A stretch of DNA of 62,431 bases from Paenibacillus sabuli (GCF_014705605.1 NZ_JACXIZ010000047.1:1-62431), one strand, 5' to 3'. Shown: positions 38,860 to 47,916, counted from the stretch's first letter. The notes: generated by a model not told the origin, from the letters alone. Program-made: numbers and translations.

Positions 38860-41181
38860 ATGCTGCGCGCGTTGCTGGGCAAAGGGGAGTTTCGGTTTCG
38901 ATTGTTTCGCTATTATTACGCCATTTTTTTGCTGCTGATTCTCACGCCGACCATTGTCGCCAGCGTGCTGGTGCACACGTATGTGGTCGGACTGATCGAG
39001 CGCGAGGTCGACAAGTCAAGCAGCATCCTGATCGGCCAATCCGCTTCCGATACCGACAAGCTCGTCGACGAGCTGCAGGGAGACATGATCGGCATGCTGG
39101 ATTACCCCGGACTGGAGCGCTATGTCCGTGCTCGCGAGGAACTGGATCGGATGGCGGTCAATGAAATCATGACCGGATTATTCAATCGGCTGCAGGCGCT
39201 GGACGACCATGCGCTGGCGGGCTATGCATTTTTATTTTTTCCGGAATCGGGGCTTGTCGTGGACAGCTTCAACGGCCATTTCGATCAGTCGATGTTTTTT
39301 CAATATACGAACCGCTTCGTCGAAGACGAGCGCGTGGCGCTGCGCGAGCTGTACAACGGTCGGCAAATGATGACGATGAGCGCGCCGATGGAGATTGATC
39401 ATGTGCAGCTATTGTCGCGCACGCTGCTCGGCTCGGGCGAGTATATCTACGCCGTCGTCAGCTACCCGTTCAACGCCGCTGTACCGTCCGCCTACTTGAC
39501 GGTGGCGATCGATACGGCGAAGCTGCAGCGTCAGATTGCGATTGACAGCGAACCGTCGATCAGCACGGCGGTCATGAATGCATCCGGCGATCTGCTCGCC
39601 TATGCCGGCACGCGGCCGCTGGGCGGCGAGCGGCTGCACGAAGCGCTGCTGAGCGGCGGCGGAGCGGCGCAGTCCGTGGCGGCCGAAGGTCGGCGCTACA
39701 ACATCTCCTACGATCAATCCAGCCGCTATCAGTGGACCTATGTAGCGATCGCCAATATGAACCAGCTTCGTCAGCCGGTGGCGACCTTGCGCACGGGCAG
39801 TGTGGCCTTCGTCCTGTTCATGCTGCTGGCGGGCGCAATTGCTTCGTATTATCTCAGTCGCCGCGTGTATACCCCGATTCGCGGCATTGCCGAGGAGCTG
39901 GCAGTCGGGCCGCAGACCGACGGCGAGCTGCAGGCGTCCAAGGACACCGAGTTTGCGCGCATTCGCAGACGATCCAGCTTGCTTGTGCGGGAGCACAAGA
40001 GCATGCAGGCCTTGATTAGCGGTACGGCGCCCGTGGTGCACGAGCATTTTTTGGGCAAGCTGCTCAGCGGAGAGCTCAAGGACGAATTGGCGGTCGCCTA
40101 CTACGGCAAGGAAATCGGTCTCGACGCCCGCTCGGCCGGACCGCTGGCCGTGCTTTGCGTCGAATTCAACTGGCTGCCTGTGACGGCGAGCTGGACTGAG
40201 ACGGATCGCTCCTTCCATCTCACCGAGCTCAAAAATGAGATCGGCAAAGAGCTTGAGGTCTGGTTCTGCCGACTGCGCGAGGACCAGCTCGCCTGTATCG
40301 TGCATCTTGCGGATGATGCGTCGACAGGGCCGCAGACGGCCGCGTCGGTTCTCGTCAGACAGCTCCAGCGACACACGGCGTTCTATCACGCGGCGATCGG
40401 CGTCGGCGGCGCGGTCGGCGGGGCATGGCAGCTGCATGTCTCCTGCCGACAGGCCCAGCAATTGCTGCGTCGGCGCCGACTCGTGTCCGGGGTGGATCTC
40501 TGTGTCGATGCGGCGGATTGGGAGGAGCGCAGCCCGGTGGACAGCTTCTTGCCCGCAGCCAAGGTCGGACAGTTGCTCGAGTGGTACAGAGCCGGGCAGT
40601 ACGAACGGATGCTGGAGGACGTGGAACGGCTGCTCGACGAAAAGATTCCTTCTGATGCGCCTGCGGAGGAGGTCCGATTGCTCTGTGTCGACGTGCTGAA
40701 TACCTGGCTGCGCGCAATGGCGGCGGACAGTCAGGCGGACTATGGCATCGAGCACAGCGCGACCTTGTATCGCCAGGTTCAAGCTTGCGCGACGCGCGAG
40801 GAGCTCAAGCAGCTGTTTCGGCGAACCTGCGGCGAACTGGCGGCAGCCGAGACGGAGCAGCCGCCCGAACGATTTGCCGGCGTACTGCAGCAGATCCGCG
40901 AGCATTACGGCAGCGACCTGACGATCGAGCAATTTGCCCGTGAACTGAATATGTCGGTCGGACATTTCAGCCGCAGCTTCAAGGAAGCGGTCGGTGAGAA
41001 ATATATGGACGTGGTGTTGCGGTGTCGCCTGGATGCTGCCAAGCGGCTGCTGAGTGAATCCGATCTGAAGCTGGACGAGATTGCCGGCCGGGTCGGATAC
41101 CTGAGCCGCAATTCATTTATCAAGGCCTTTCGCAAGCAAGAGGGTATCACGCCCGGCAAATATCGCGAGCAGACCAGTTGA
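38860..41181 (+). CDS. Membrane-bound AraC-family sensor/regulator
   Basis: This 773-residue regulator has two membrane segments (about 19-42 and 310-330) flanking an extracytoplasmic sensor, then a cytoplasmic linker and a C-terminal AraC DNA-binding domain (about 670-770) with two HTH units: DLTIEQFARELNMSVGHFSRSF and LKLDEIAGRVGYLSRNSFIKAF. This architecture senses extracellular sugars or binding-protein state and activates the adjacent ABC transporter in Paenibacillus. The start has GAGAGG upstream. It is followed after 348 bases by two permease genes and a binding protein. The cre-like site suggests it is also catabolite-repressed. Confidence 0.85.
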   Translation: MLRALLGKGEFRFRLFRYYYAIFLLLILTPTIVASVLVHTYVVGLIEREVDKSSSILIGQSASDTDKLVDELQGDMIGMLDYPGLERYVRAREELDRMAVNEIMTGLFNRLQALDDHALAGYAFLFFPESGLVVDSFNGHFDQSMFFQYTNRFVEDERVALRELYNGRQMMTMSAPMEIDHVQLLSRTLLGSGEYIYAVVSYPFNAAVPSAYLTVAIDTAKLQRQIAIDSEPSISTAVMNASGDLLAYAGTRPLGGERLHEALLSGGGAAQSVAAEGRRYNISYDQSSRYQWTYVAIANMNQLRQPVATLRTGSVAFVLFMLLAGAIASYYLSRRVYTPIRGIAEELAVGPQTDGELQASKDTEFARIRRRSSLLVREHKSMQALISGTAPVVHEHFLGKLLSGELKDELAVAYYGKEIGLDARSAGPLAVLCVEFNWLPVTASWTETDRSFHLTELKNEIGKELEVWFCRLREDQLACIVHLADDASTGPQTAASVLVRQLQRHTAFYHAAIGVGGAVGGAWQLHVSCRQAQQLLRRRRLVSGVDLCVDAADWEERSPVDSFLPAAKVGQLLEWYRAGQYERMLEDVERLLDEKIPSDAPAEEVRLLCVDVLNTWLRAMAADSQADYGIEHSATLYRQVQACATREELKQLFRRTCGELAAAETEQPPERFAGVLQQIREHYGSDLTIEQFARELNMSVGHFSRSFKEAVGEKYMDVVLRCRLDAAKRLLSESDLKLDEIAGRVGYLSRNSFIKAFRKQEGITPGKYREQTS

Positions 41182-41529
41182 GTCGGACGCGAGCCTCCCT
41201 GCTTTTCAGATGAAGCAAAGTCCGGCCTGCACATTCGTCGACGCGCACTTCCGTCAAGCGGCGGCTTTCCGGCAGTGCGCGTATTTGCGTGCCTGCAGTT
41301 CGTATTGCTGTACGCAATTCCGGCGTCTGCGGCAACTGAATCGTTAATTTTACAGCGCGCAACTATGGATACCGCACCTCAATTTCGGACACTCTGCCGC
41401 CCGCGGCGCCAGACGTGCCCGGCATTCGACCTTCGAAGGCCGGGGCGGAACAATGGAGCCTTTACCGGCAGCGTCCGCGCCGAGTAGCATGAGGTTGACG
41501 GCGACGAACCAACGAAAGGAGGGGGAGGA
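41182..41529. other. Intergenic region between AraC regulator and permease genes
   Basis: This 348-base stretch holds no convincing gene. Several short frames exist, but none has a ribosome binding site. It is AT-poorer than the matching region at 51106-51496. It presumably carries the regulated promoter of the transporter operon. I see no clear -35/-10 pair; direct-repeat AraC half sites could not be recognised by eye. AAAGGAGGGGGAGG before 41530 is the permease ribosome binding site. Confidence 0.5.
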
Positions 41530-42435
41530 ATGAAGCGGCACCCGCTGATGCGCTACAAGGCGTTGTATCTGCTGATGCTGCCCGGCATCCTGTATTATCT
41601 GATCTTCAAGTATGTGCCGATGTACGGCGTTTTGATCAGCTTTCAGAATTATTCGGTCGTGCGCGGCGTATGGGGAAGCGATTGGATCGGGCTTCGGCAT
41701 TTCGTCAGCTTTTTCTTTGAGACGCCGGAGGCCTGGCGGCTGATTCGCAATACGTTGCTGCTCAACGTGTACGACATGCTGTTCCATTTTCCGGCGCCGA
41801 TTGTGCTGGCGCTGCTGCTCAACGAATTGCGCAGCGTTCGCTTCAAGCGAATCGTACAGACGGTCAGCTACATGCCGCATTTTTTATCGACGGTCGTCAT
41901 TGTCGGCATGGTGGTCAATTTTTTGTCGCCGCAGAGCGGCATCGTCAATCATTTGCTGGCTGCTGTATTCGGTACCGATCCGATTCTGTTCCTTGGGGAG
42001 CCGGGGTGGTTCCGCTCGGTGTTCATCGGCTCGGAAGTGTGGCAAAAGCTCGGCTGGGGGACGATTCTTTATCTGGCCGCCATCGCCGGCATCGATCCGA
42101 CGCTCTACGAGGCAGCCAAAATCGACGGGGCATCGCGGCTGCAGCAGGCGCGCCATATTACGCTGTCGGGCATGGTCCCGGTCATCATCATCCTGTTCGT
42201 ATTGAACCTGGGCAATATGATGGAGGTCGGCTACCAGAAAATTATTTTGCTGTACAACCCGATGATTTATGAAACGGCCGACGTCATCAACACCTTCGTG
42301 TACCGCAGGGGGATACTCGGGGCCGATTTCAGCTTCGCCACTGCGGTCGGTCTGTTCCAATCGGCGGTCGGCTTCGTGCTGGTCGTGCTGGCCAATCGGG
42401 CGGCGCGCAAGTATTCGGACACCAGTCTATGGTAA
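41530..42435 (+). CDS. ABC sugar transporter permease, LplB type
   Basis: This 301-residue protein has six predicted membrane segments and the binding-protein-dependent permease domain. The EAA loop that contacts the ATPase is visible as EAAKIDGASRLQQARHITL (about 196-214). The N-terminal YKALYLLMLPGILYYLIFKYVPMYG (split by a turn) is the typical LplB/PotB-like opening, and the end reads ARKYSDTSLW. The second permease starts 13 bases later. No ATPase gene lies nearby; in Paenibacillus such modules share a common MsmX-type ATPase. The substrate is probably an oligosaccharide. Confidence 0.9.
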   Translation: MKRHPLMRYKALYLLMLPGILYYLIFKYVPMYGVLISFQNYSVVRGVWGSDWIGLRHFVSFFFETPEAWRLIRNTLLLNVYDMLFHFPAPIVLALLLNELRSVRFKRIVQTVSYMPHFLSTVVIVGMVVNFLSPQSGIVNHLLAAVFGTDPILFLGEPGWFRSVFIGSEVWQKLGWGTILYLAAIAGIDPTLYEAAKIDGASRLQQARHITLSGMVPVIIILFVLNLGNMMEVGYQKIILLYNPMIYETADVINTFVYRRGILGADFSFATAVGLFQSAVGFVLVVLANRAARKYSDTSLW

Positions 42436-42448
42436 GGGGGGATGCTAG

Positions 42449-43312
42449 GTGAAAGGCGGATCTGCCTCGCGGGCATTCGATGCGGCCAACGTGCTGCTCA
42501 TGCTGCTGCTGATGGCTGCAATGCTGTACCCGATGATCTATGTCATGTCCGCATCGGTCAGCAACCCGGCTCTGGTCTCCAGCGGCGCAGTCAAGCTGCT
42601 GCCGAAGGACTGGACCTGGATTGCCTACGAGCGCATCCTGGCGCTGCCCGAGCTGTGGACCAGCTATTGGAACACGATTCGGTATACGGTCGTGCAGACC
42701 GCTCTGACGCTGCTTGTCACAGCGATGATGGCGTACCCGCTGGCGAAGCGCTGGCTGCCCGGCCGCAGAGCCATCCTGCTCCTGGCCGCATTTACGATGC
42801 TGTTCAACGGCGGGCTGATTCCGACCTTCCTCGTGGTCCAGCAGCTCGGCATGTTGAATTCGATCTGGGCCATCGTCTTGCCGACATTGGTCAATACGTG
42901 GTATTTGTTTATTATGCGAACGTTTTTTGAAGCGCTTCCACAGGAGCTGGAGGACGCGGCGACGATCGACGGCTGCAGCTCGCTCGGCGTGCTGCTGCGG
43001 ATCGTGCTCCCGCTCTCCTTGCCGGTTATGCTGACAGTCGGGCTGTTTACCGCGGTCGGGCAATGGAACTCCTTTTTTGACGCTTTGATTTATTTGAACG
43101 ACCGCGATCTTTACCCGCTGCAGATTTTGCTGCGCAACATCGTCGTTGCAGGTTCGGGCTCGGAGGCTTATATGGACGAAGGCGGCGGCACGTTTGTGGA
43201 GACGGTCAAATATTCGACGATGATCATCGCGACACTGCCCATTTTGTGCATCTATCCGTTCATACAGAAATATTTCGTGCAAGGCAGCATGATCGGCGGA
43301 ATCAAAGGATAG
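42449..43312 (+). CDS. ABC sugar transporter permease, YtcP type
   Basis: The start is a GTG with a GGGGGG site; the product has 287 residues. Six membrane segments and the EAA loop QELEDAATIDGCSSLGVLLRI are visible, followed by the conserved C-terminus with IYPFIQKYFVQGSMIGGIKG (the CarbP/YtcP family ends in the same way). It forms the inner-membrane heterodimer with the preceding permease. Confidence 0.9.
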   Translation: MKGGSASRAFDAANVLLMLLLMAAMLYPMIYVMSASVSNPALVSSGAVKLLPKDWTWIAYERILALPELWTSYWNTIRYTVVQTALTLLVTAMMAYPLAKRWLPGRRAILLLAAFTMLFNGGLIPTFLVVQQLGMLNSIWAIVLPTLVNTWYLFIMRTFFEALPQELEDAATIDGCSSLGVLLRIVLPLSLPVMLTVGLFTAVGQWNSFFDALIYLNDRDLYPLQILLRNIVVAGSGSEAYMDEGGGTFVETVKYSTMIIATLPILCIYPFIQKYFVQGSMIGGIKG

Positions 43313-43350
43313 AAGGAAAGCAAAGCATAAAAGGACGAGGGGGCTAAAGC

Positions 43351-44952
43351 ATGAAGCATGCAATGCAAGCGACGGGATGGGCGAGAGGCAAGGGGGTCGG
43401 AGCGGCGGTGCTGGCGCTGCTGCTGGCGACCGCGTGCAGCAATAATGGAGGCGAGCCGGCCGCACCGCCTGCAGGCGGTGCGACTGGCACGGGAGACGCG
43501 GTCGAGAACGGCAAGCTGTCGGCGGATCCGGTCACGTTCAAATGGCTCGTCACCGATCGCCGCGAGGCGCCGGTCAGCAATGACTGGCAGATCTTCGACG
43601 AAATCTACGACAAGACGAATGTGCAAATCGAGTTCGAGCCGGTGCCTCAGGACGGAGCGGCCGAGAAGCAGCAGATCATGATCGCGACCAACTCGGTCAC
43701 CGATCTGATGTCCGTCTCCCATGCCGACGCCCGGCTATACGGCGCGGAGGGCGTCTTCCTCGATCTGGCGCCGTATCTGGATACGATCGCACCGAATATG
43801 AAGGCGTTCTTCGAGCAGTATCCCGATGCGAGGGCGCTGGCCAGCGGCGAGGACGAGGGCATCTATTCGCTGCCGGTGGTGGACGGACTCGGCTTCAACT
43901 ACAACTGGATTGTGCGTCAGGACCTCAAGGATGAGTACGGACTCGAGACGCCGGACTCGCCCGAGAGCTTTTACGAATTCCTCAAAGCGCTCAAGCAGCA
44001 TCAGCCGGACACCTATCCGCTGATCACGGCCGGGGTGAGCGGCGATACCGGATTGTATACGGTCATGCTGCGGATATTCACGGGCATCGAGGGCTACCTG
44101 GAGATCGACCCCGACAGCGGGGAGTACGTATTCGCCCCGGACCGCCCCGGCTTCGAGGATGCGCTGCAATTCATGCGGCAGCTCTATGATGAGCAACTGC
44201 TCGATCCCGAGTTCGCCATTGTCAACGGCGCGCAATGGGAGGAGCGGATGCTATCGGGCAAGTCGCTCGTGACGTATCACTGGAAGACGCGCAACCAGAT
44301 CTTCACCGACCGCGCCAAGGAGTCGGGCCTGATCCCCGGCTTCGACGCCAATGCAATGCCGGAATTCGCGGCGGAGGGCATCACGCCCTACCAATATTCG
44401 CGCAATATCATCTCCGGCAGCGGTCTGGCGATCTCGGCCAAGGTCAAGCACAAGGAGGCGGCGGTGAAATTCCTCGATTATCTGCTCAGCGAAGAAGGAT
44501 CGGACTATGTGGCGCTCGGCATCGAGGGCGAGACCTATGATCGCTCGGAGGGCGAACCCAAGTTCCTGGCATCGCTGGGAACGGCGCCTTACGACCTGCT
44601 GCGCGGCAAATGGGGCGTCTGGTACCCGGGCATCAATCCCGACATGGACAAATCGCGCAAGGCCGAGCGCTTGAGCGAAAAAGCGCAGGCTATCGAGGAA
44701 CTATACATGCCGCTTGTCGTGCCATCGCCCAAGCCGCTCGTGCTGAGCGAGGAAGAAAATGCGCTTCGGCAGCAAAAGCTGGATCAATTAAATGTCTACA
44801 TCGAGGAAAAAATGACGGAATTCGTCACCGGGCGGACCTCGATTAACGAACAGACGCTGCAGGAATTCCAGGCGCAATGCGTCAAGCTCGGCGCGCATGA
44901 GCTGCGCGATATGTTCAATGCCGCCAATGCGCGCGTGTACGGCGATGCGTAA
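43351..44952 (+). CDS. Extracellular solute-binding lipoprotein
   Basis: This 533-residue lipoprotein has a signal peptide with a long hydrophobic core (residues 15-27) and the lipobox ATAC with Cys29. A short Gly/Pro linker precedes a family 1-type binding protein. Visible features are IFDEIYDKTNVQIEFEPVPQ, DLKDEYGLETPDSPESFYEF and a C-terminal lobe with LVVPSPKPLVLSEEENALRQ. It captures a carbohydrate outside the membrane and delivers it to the two permeases encoded just before it. The order permease-permease-SBP is the standard one for these operons. Confidence 0.92.
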   Translation: MKHAMQATGWARGKGVGAAVLALLLATACSNNGGEPAAPPAGGATGTGDAVENGKLSADPVTFKWLVTDRREAPVSNDWQIFDEIYDKTNVQIEFEPVPQDGAAEKQQIMIATNSVTDLMSVSHADARLYGAEGVFLDLAPYLDTIAPNMKAFFEQYPDARALASGEDEGIYSLPVVDGLGFNYNWIVRQDLKDEYGLETPDSPESFYEFLKALKQHQPDTYPLITAGVSGDTGLYTVMLRIFTGIEGYLEIDPDSGEYVFAPDRPGFEDALQFMRQLYDEQLLDPEFAIVNGAQWEERMLSGKSLVTYHWKTRNQIFTDRAKESGLIPGFDANAMPEFAAEGITPYQYSRNIISGSGLAISAKVKHKEAAVKFLDYLLSEEGSDYVALGIEGETYDRSEGEPKFLASLGTAPYDLLRGKWGVWYPGINPDMDKSRKAERLSEKAQAIEELYMPLVVPSPKPLVLSEEENALRQQKLDQLNVYIEEKMTEFVTGRTSINEQTLQEFQAQCVKLGAHELRDMFNAANARVYGDA

Positions 44953-45031
44953 TTCGGGCACGCGGATGCGGTCCGCAAACAGTTACCGCATCTCCCGATC
45001 GACAGGCCTGCAGCGCTGACAGCATGCACGT

Positions 45032-45072
45032 AAAAAAAAGCGGCGGTCCGGACACTGGTCCGGGCCGCCGCT
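45032..45072 (-). terminator. Terminator of the terC-type gene (convergent with the SBP gene)
   Basis: AGCGGCGG (45039-45046) pairs with CCGCCGCT (45065-45072), with an inner CCGGAC/GTCCGG stem. On the minus strand it ends in eight T residues. Confidence 0.88.
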
Positions 45073-45116
45073 CTATGTGTGCGTGCGGTGACGCTCAGAT
45101 GACGCTTCGTCTTGGG

Positions 45117-45947
45117 TTAGCGAGGGCCGTCCTCCAGCCGCTCGACCACTTTTTCCTGCTCTTCGACGACCTTCTCCTCCCGATCCGTCACCGGGCTCTC
45201 CGCTGCGGTCTTGCCGGAGAGGAACCAGCCGCCCACTGCAATGCCCACGAGCACGAGCCAGAAGATCGACTTCCAGACTGTGGACTCGATAAAATGCTTG
45301 TCGATGACGTTGATCTGCTCATGCGCCAACGTATACAGCGCCAGCTTGACGCCGACCCAGCCCACGATGAGAAAGGCGGCCGTCTCCAAATTCGGGCGCT
45401 CGCGCAGCAGCTTGACAAAATAGGTGGCTGCAAAGCGCATGATGATCAGGCCGATCAAGCCGCCGGCAAAAATGACTCCGAATTGCCCACCGTCCAGACC
45501 GCCGATCTCGGGGAATGTCGTCGGCGGGAGCGTCACCGCCAGCGCGACAGCGGCCAGAATGGAATCGACCGCGAAAGCGATGTCCGCCAGCTCGACCTTG
45601 AGTACGGTCATCCAGAAGCCGGATTGCTTTTTGGGTTTCCCGTCATGATCATCCTTGCGGAGCACGAACTTCTTCACGATGTGATTGATGGAGATGTACA
45701 GCAGATAAAGCGCCCCAATCGCCTGCACCTGCCACACGTTGACGAGGAACGAGATCAGGAAGAGCGCCCCGAAGCGCAGGACAAATGCGCCGGCAAGCCC
45801 GTAAAACAATGCTTTTTTGCGCTGCGCATCCGGCAGATGCTTGACCATTACCGCCATGACAAGGGCGTTGTCGGCGGCCAAGATGCCCTCCAGAGCAATC
45901 AACACCAACAATACCCAACCGTACTCCAAAACTAACGACGGATCCAT
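45117..45947 (-). CDS. TerC-family membrane protein (YkoY/MeeY-like, probable Mn export)
   Basis: This 276-residue protein has about seven membrane segments. The TerC core is visible as ALEGILAADNALVMAVMV near residues 16-33, IGALYLLYIS near 80 and LADIAFAVDSILAAVALAV (the second Asp-rich membrane motif). The C-terminal 30 residues are a charged Glu/Lys tail. TerC proteins of the YkoY/YceF type export manganese, partly to load exoenzymes with metal during secretion. The start is the ATG at 45947 with TGGAGG upstream; an in-frame ATG at 46043 lies inside the terminator/riboswitch leader. The gene sits under a yybP-ykoY riboswitch, which supports a Mn role strongly. Confidence 0.9.
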   Translation of the reverse strand: MDPSLVLEYGWVLLVLIALEGILAADNALVMAVMVKHLPDAQRKKALFYGLAGAFVLRFGALFLISFLVNVWQVQAIGALYLLYISINHIVKKFVLRKDDHDGKPKKQSGFWMTVLKVELADIAFAVDSILAAVALAVTLPPTTFPEIGGLDGGQFGVIFAGGLIGLIIMRFAATYFVKLLRERPNLETAAFLIVGWVGVKLALYTLAHEQINVIDKHFIESTVWKSIFWLVLVGIAVGGWFLSGKTAAESPVTDREEKVVEEQEKVVERLEDGPR

Positions 45948-45998
45948 GCACGACCTCCAAAATGGTGGATTTTCTCGTTTCCCAGTGGGCCGGGCAAT

Positions 45999-46033
45999 AA
46001 AAAAAGACCTTTGCCGACATTGGGCAAAGGTCT
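45999..46033 (-). terminator. Expression-platform terminator of the riboswitch
   Basis: On the minus strand AGACCTTTGCC (46033-46023) pairs with GGCAAAGGTCT (46016-46006), followed by a T-run at 46005-45999. Its 5' arm is part of the riboswitch P1 strand, as expected for metal-dependent read-through. Confidence 0.85.
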
Positions 46034-46148
46034 TGCTGAGCATGATTAAAGTTCAAACATGCCAACAAAGCCGATGGACCGCACGGATCCATGTAATGAC
46101 GACTTTGTTTCCGAATCGTTAGCGTGATTCGGACGCTACTCCCCTTTG
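46029..46148 (-). promoter_or_regulatory. yybP-ykoY manganese riboswitch
   Basis: On the minus strand the leader contains the two family-defining strands: CAAAGGGGAGTAGCGTCC (46148 downwards) and AGCAAGACC (46037-46029), separated by about 100 bases with stems CGAATC/GATTCG near 46112-46132 and a CATCGGC arm near 46070. The AGACC end pairs with GGTCT of the terminator in the alternative fold. This arrangement is characteristic of yybP-ykoY aptamers, which sense Mn2+ and permit read-through. It precedes a TerC/YkoY-like gene, the classical target. Recognition is by motif and position, not by a covariance search. Confidence 0.87.
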
Positions 46149-46172
46149 AGAGAATATTATTAAGTTAGATTC

Positions 46173-46201
46173 ATTGTAGCCGGAAACAAACAGGTTGTCA
46201 A
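46173..46201 (-). promoter_or_regulatory. Sigma-A promoter of the riboswitch transcript
   Basis: On the minus strand a perfect TTGACA (46201-46196) and TACAAT (46178-46173) lie 17 bases apart, about 25 bases before the aptamer. Confidence 0.85.
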
Positions 46202-46294
46202 GCGAAGGACATGGAACGAGGGGCGGGTAGCGGATGCGGGCCGAAACGGCATGTGCTATGCTAAGGGGAAGCAGGGACTGGGAGGCGATAGCAG

Positions 46295-46606
46295 ATGAAG
46301 ATCGAAATTGAGGAACAGGCGGTCCAATGGTACAAACGCGAGATGGGGCTTGGCGACGGCGATTCCATTCGGGTGTTTGTCAGGCTCGGCGGCTGCGGCA
46401 GCGTGCAGCCCGGATTTTCGCTCGGCATCGCGCGCGAGGAGCGTTCTGCGACGGCGGCGCTGAGCCAGTCGGCATTCGGGCTCACCTTTTTTATCGAACC
46501 CGAGCAGCTGTGGTATTTCGACGGCCGCGACCTGCAGATTCGATATGACGAGGCAGCCGACGAAGCCGTGCTGCAGGTCGCGCAAGGAGCGGCAGATGAC
46601 CTTTAA
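46295..46606 (+). CDS. HesB/YneR-like protein
   Basis: This 103-residue protein has the HesB/IscA-like fold variant of the YneR family: an opening KIEIEEQAVQWYKREMGL, a VFVRLGGCGSVQPGFSLGIA core with a single cysteine (Cys34), and a C-terminal FFIEPEQLWYFDGRDLQIRY. It lacks the C-terminal CxC pair of A-type iron-sulphur carriers, as do YneR-type members, so a classical carrier role is unlikely. GGGAGG precedes the ATG. The 143 bases after it form the leader of the next gene. Confidence 0.8.
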   Translation: MKIEIEEQAVQWYKREMGLGDGDSIRVFVRLGGCGSVQPGFSLGIAREERSATAALSQSAFGLTFFIEPEQLWYFDGRDLQIRYDEAADEAVLQVAQGAADDL

Positions 46607-46630
46607 CTTGCAACACCGCCAGAGGCGGGC

Positions 46631-46721
46631 GGCAGCCGGTTCCCCTTGAAACGTTTCAAATCGCTGGCTGCCGGTGAAGATGAGGATAGGAGCCGCAGGC
46701 TCCCTTAGCTCCGATCTCATC
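46631..46721 (+). other. Structured leader with a LacI-type palindrome before a lipoprotein gene
   Basis: An outer stem GGCAGCC (46631-46637) and GGCTGCC (46666-46672) encloses the perfect 14-base palindrome TTGAAACGTTTCAA (46646-46659). Next comes a second compound hairpin: GATGAG (46679-46684) with CTCATC (46716-46721), enclosing GGAGCC (46689-46694) and GGCTCC (46698-46703). The palindrome has the shape of a LacI-family operator but differs from the cre consensus at four positions. I could not match the stems to a known riboswitch class. Confidence 0.5.
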
Positions 46722-46749
46722 AGATTGCCGGAAGGGACTACTGCCTACA

Positions 46750-47916
46750 ATGAATAAAAATGCGAATAAGCTCGTGGCTGCCCTCGCAGCGCTTGTGGTG
46801 GCGGCGGGGTGCTCCGTTCCGTCCTCCGGGAGCCCTGTCGCAGCCACAGAAGCGCAAGCCGCTGCGAGCGAGCACCAAGCCGCGCAAAACAACGCCAGCA
46901 GCAGCGCCTCGCTGGACGAGCCCAAGCGAATGCAGCAGGCGTCCAAACGCCTAACGTCGGCCAGCGGCGAGCTCGAATTGACAGTTCCGGACAACTGGAG
47001 CAACGATCCGGTGCTGGAGCGCACTGCCATGCTCAACGCTTCGCATCGCGGCGAGGAGCAATACGTTGTCGTCAATCGCTATCCCAAATCGGATTTCAGC
47101 GATGGGACCTCGCTGGAGGCGTACAAACAAACGTTTCTCGCTGCCACGTCGGCTTCGATCGAGGCCTTCGAAGAAGAGGGGACGGAGCGGCTCGACATCA
47201 ACGGCAGGTCGGGTATTCTGGTGACCTTCTCCGGCACATCCGATAACGTAAACGTTCGTTACATCGCCGGCCTTGCGGAGACCGAGCATGCCTTTTATCA
47301 GGTGGTCGCGTGGTCGACAGCCTCGAAATTTTCGGAGCACGAGGCGCAATTCAAAGCAGTCATAGGCTCCTTGAAGGTGCAAAGGGAAACGCTGACGCAG
47401 CACAGCGGCGAAGCGAAACGACCGCACAAACAGGACGAGACCGAGCCAGGCGTCGTCATGCGCAGTGCCGACGGGACACTGGAGCTGACCTTGCCGGGCA
47501 GCTGGGAGGAAATGCCGCTCAACGACGAAGCGGATCTGCAGGGCGGAGTGCTCGCCACCGAGGACTATTTTATCGCCATGCATGAGCCCAAAGCGATGTT
47601 CGCAGACGACATGAACCTGGCCCAGTATACTTCGCTCGTGTTGGAGAACATGGCGACGGCGCTTGAGAACGGAGCAGTGGGCGAACCTGCTGCAGTAGAG
47701 GTGAACGGCATGCCGGCCTTGCAAACGGAGCTGAGCGGAGAGGTCGAAAGCGTCAAAATCCGCTACCTTGTCACAACGGTCGAAGCTGAGCAATCCTATG
47801 TCCAGGTGCTTTTTTGGACACAGCATCATTTGATGGCGGACAAGCTCGGCGACTACCGCGCTGCCGTCGAAACGCTCAACGTAAACGAATCGCAATGGCC
47901 GGAAGGCGCGAGATAG
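46750..47916 (+). CDS. Lipoprotein with two tandem PsbP/DUF1795-like domains
   Basis: This 388-residue lipoprotein has a signal peptide and the lipobox AAGC with Cys21. A Gln/Ser/Ala-rich linker (22-70) leads to two copies of the same domain. The first (about 72-210) has GELELTVPDNWSND, EEQYVVVNRYPKSDF and FYQVVAWS; the second (about 240-380) has GTLELTLPGSWEEM, TEDYFIAMHEPKAMF and YVQVLFW. Each resembles the PsbP-like/DUF1795 sandwich. The internal duplication is clear from order and spacing of the motifs. It would sit on the outer face of the membrane. Function is unknown. Confidence 0.75.
   Translation: MNKNANKLVAALAALVVAAGCSVPSSGSPVAATEAQAAASEHQAAQNNASSSASLDEPKRMQQASKRLTSASGELELTVPDNWSNDPVLERTAMLNASHRGEEQYVVVNRYPKSDFSDGTSLEAYKQTFLAATSASIEAFEEEGTERLDINGRSGILVTFSGTSDNVNVRYIAGLAETEHAFYQVVAWSTASKFSEHEAQFKAVIGSLKVQRETLTQHSGEAKRPHKQDETEPGVVMRSADGTLELTLPGSWEEMPLNDEADLQGGVLATEDYFIAMHEPKAMFADDMNLAQYTSLVLENMATALENGAVGEPAAVEVNGMPALQTELSGEVESVKIRYLVTTVEAEQSYVQVLFWTQHHLMADKLGDYRAAVETLNVNESQWPEGAR

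Noticed and set aside
44965-44992. Inverted repeat GATGCGGT/ACCGCATC after the first binding-protein gene as a terminator
   Set aside because: No T-run follows on the plus strand. The stronger hairpin at 45032-45072 is the likely convergent terminator.
46646-46659. TTGAAACGTTTCAA as a CcpA cre site
   Set aside because: When centred on CG it differs from the cre consensus at four of the fourteen positions, so it is listed only as a LacI-type palindrome.
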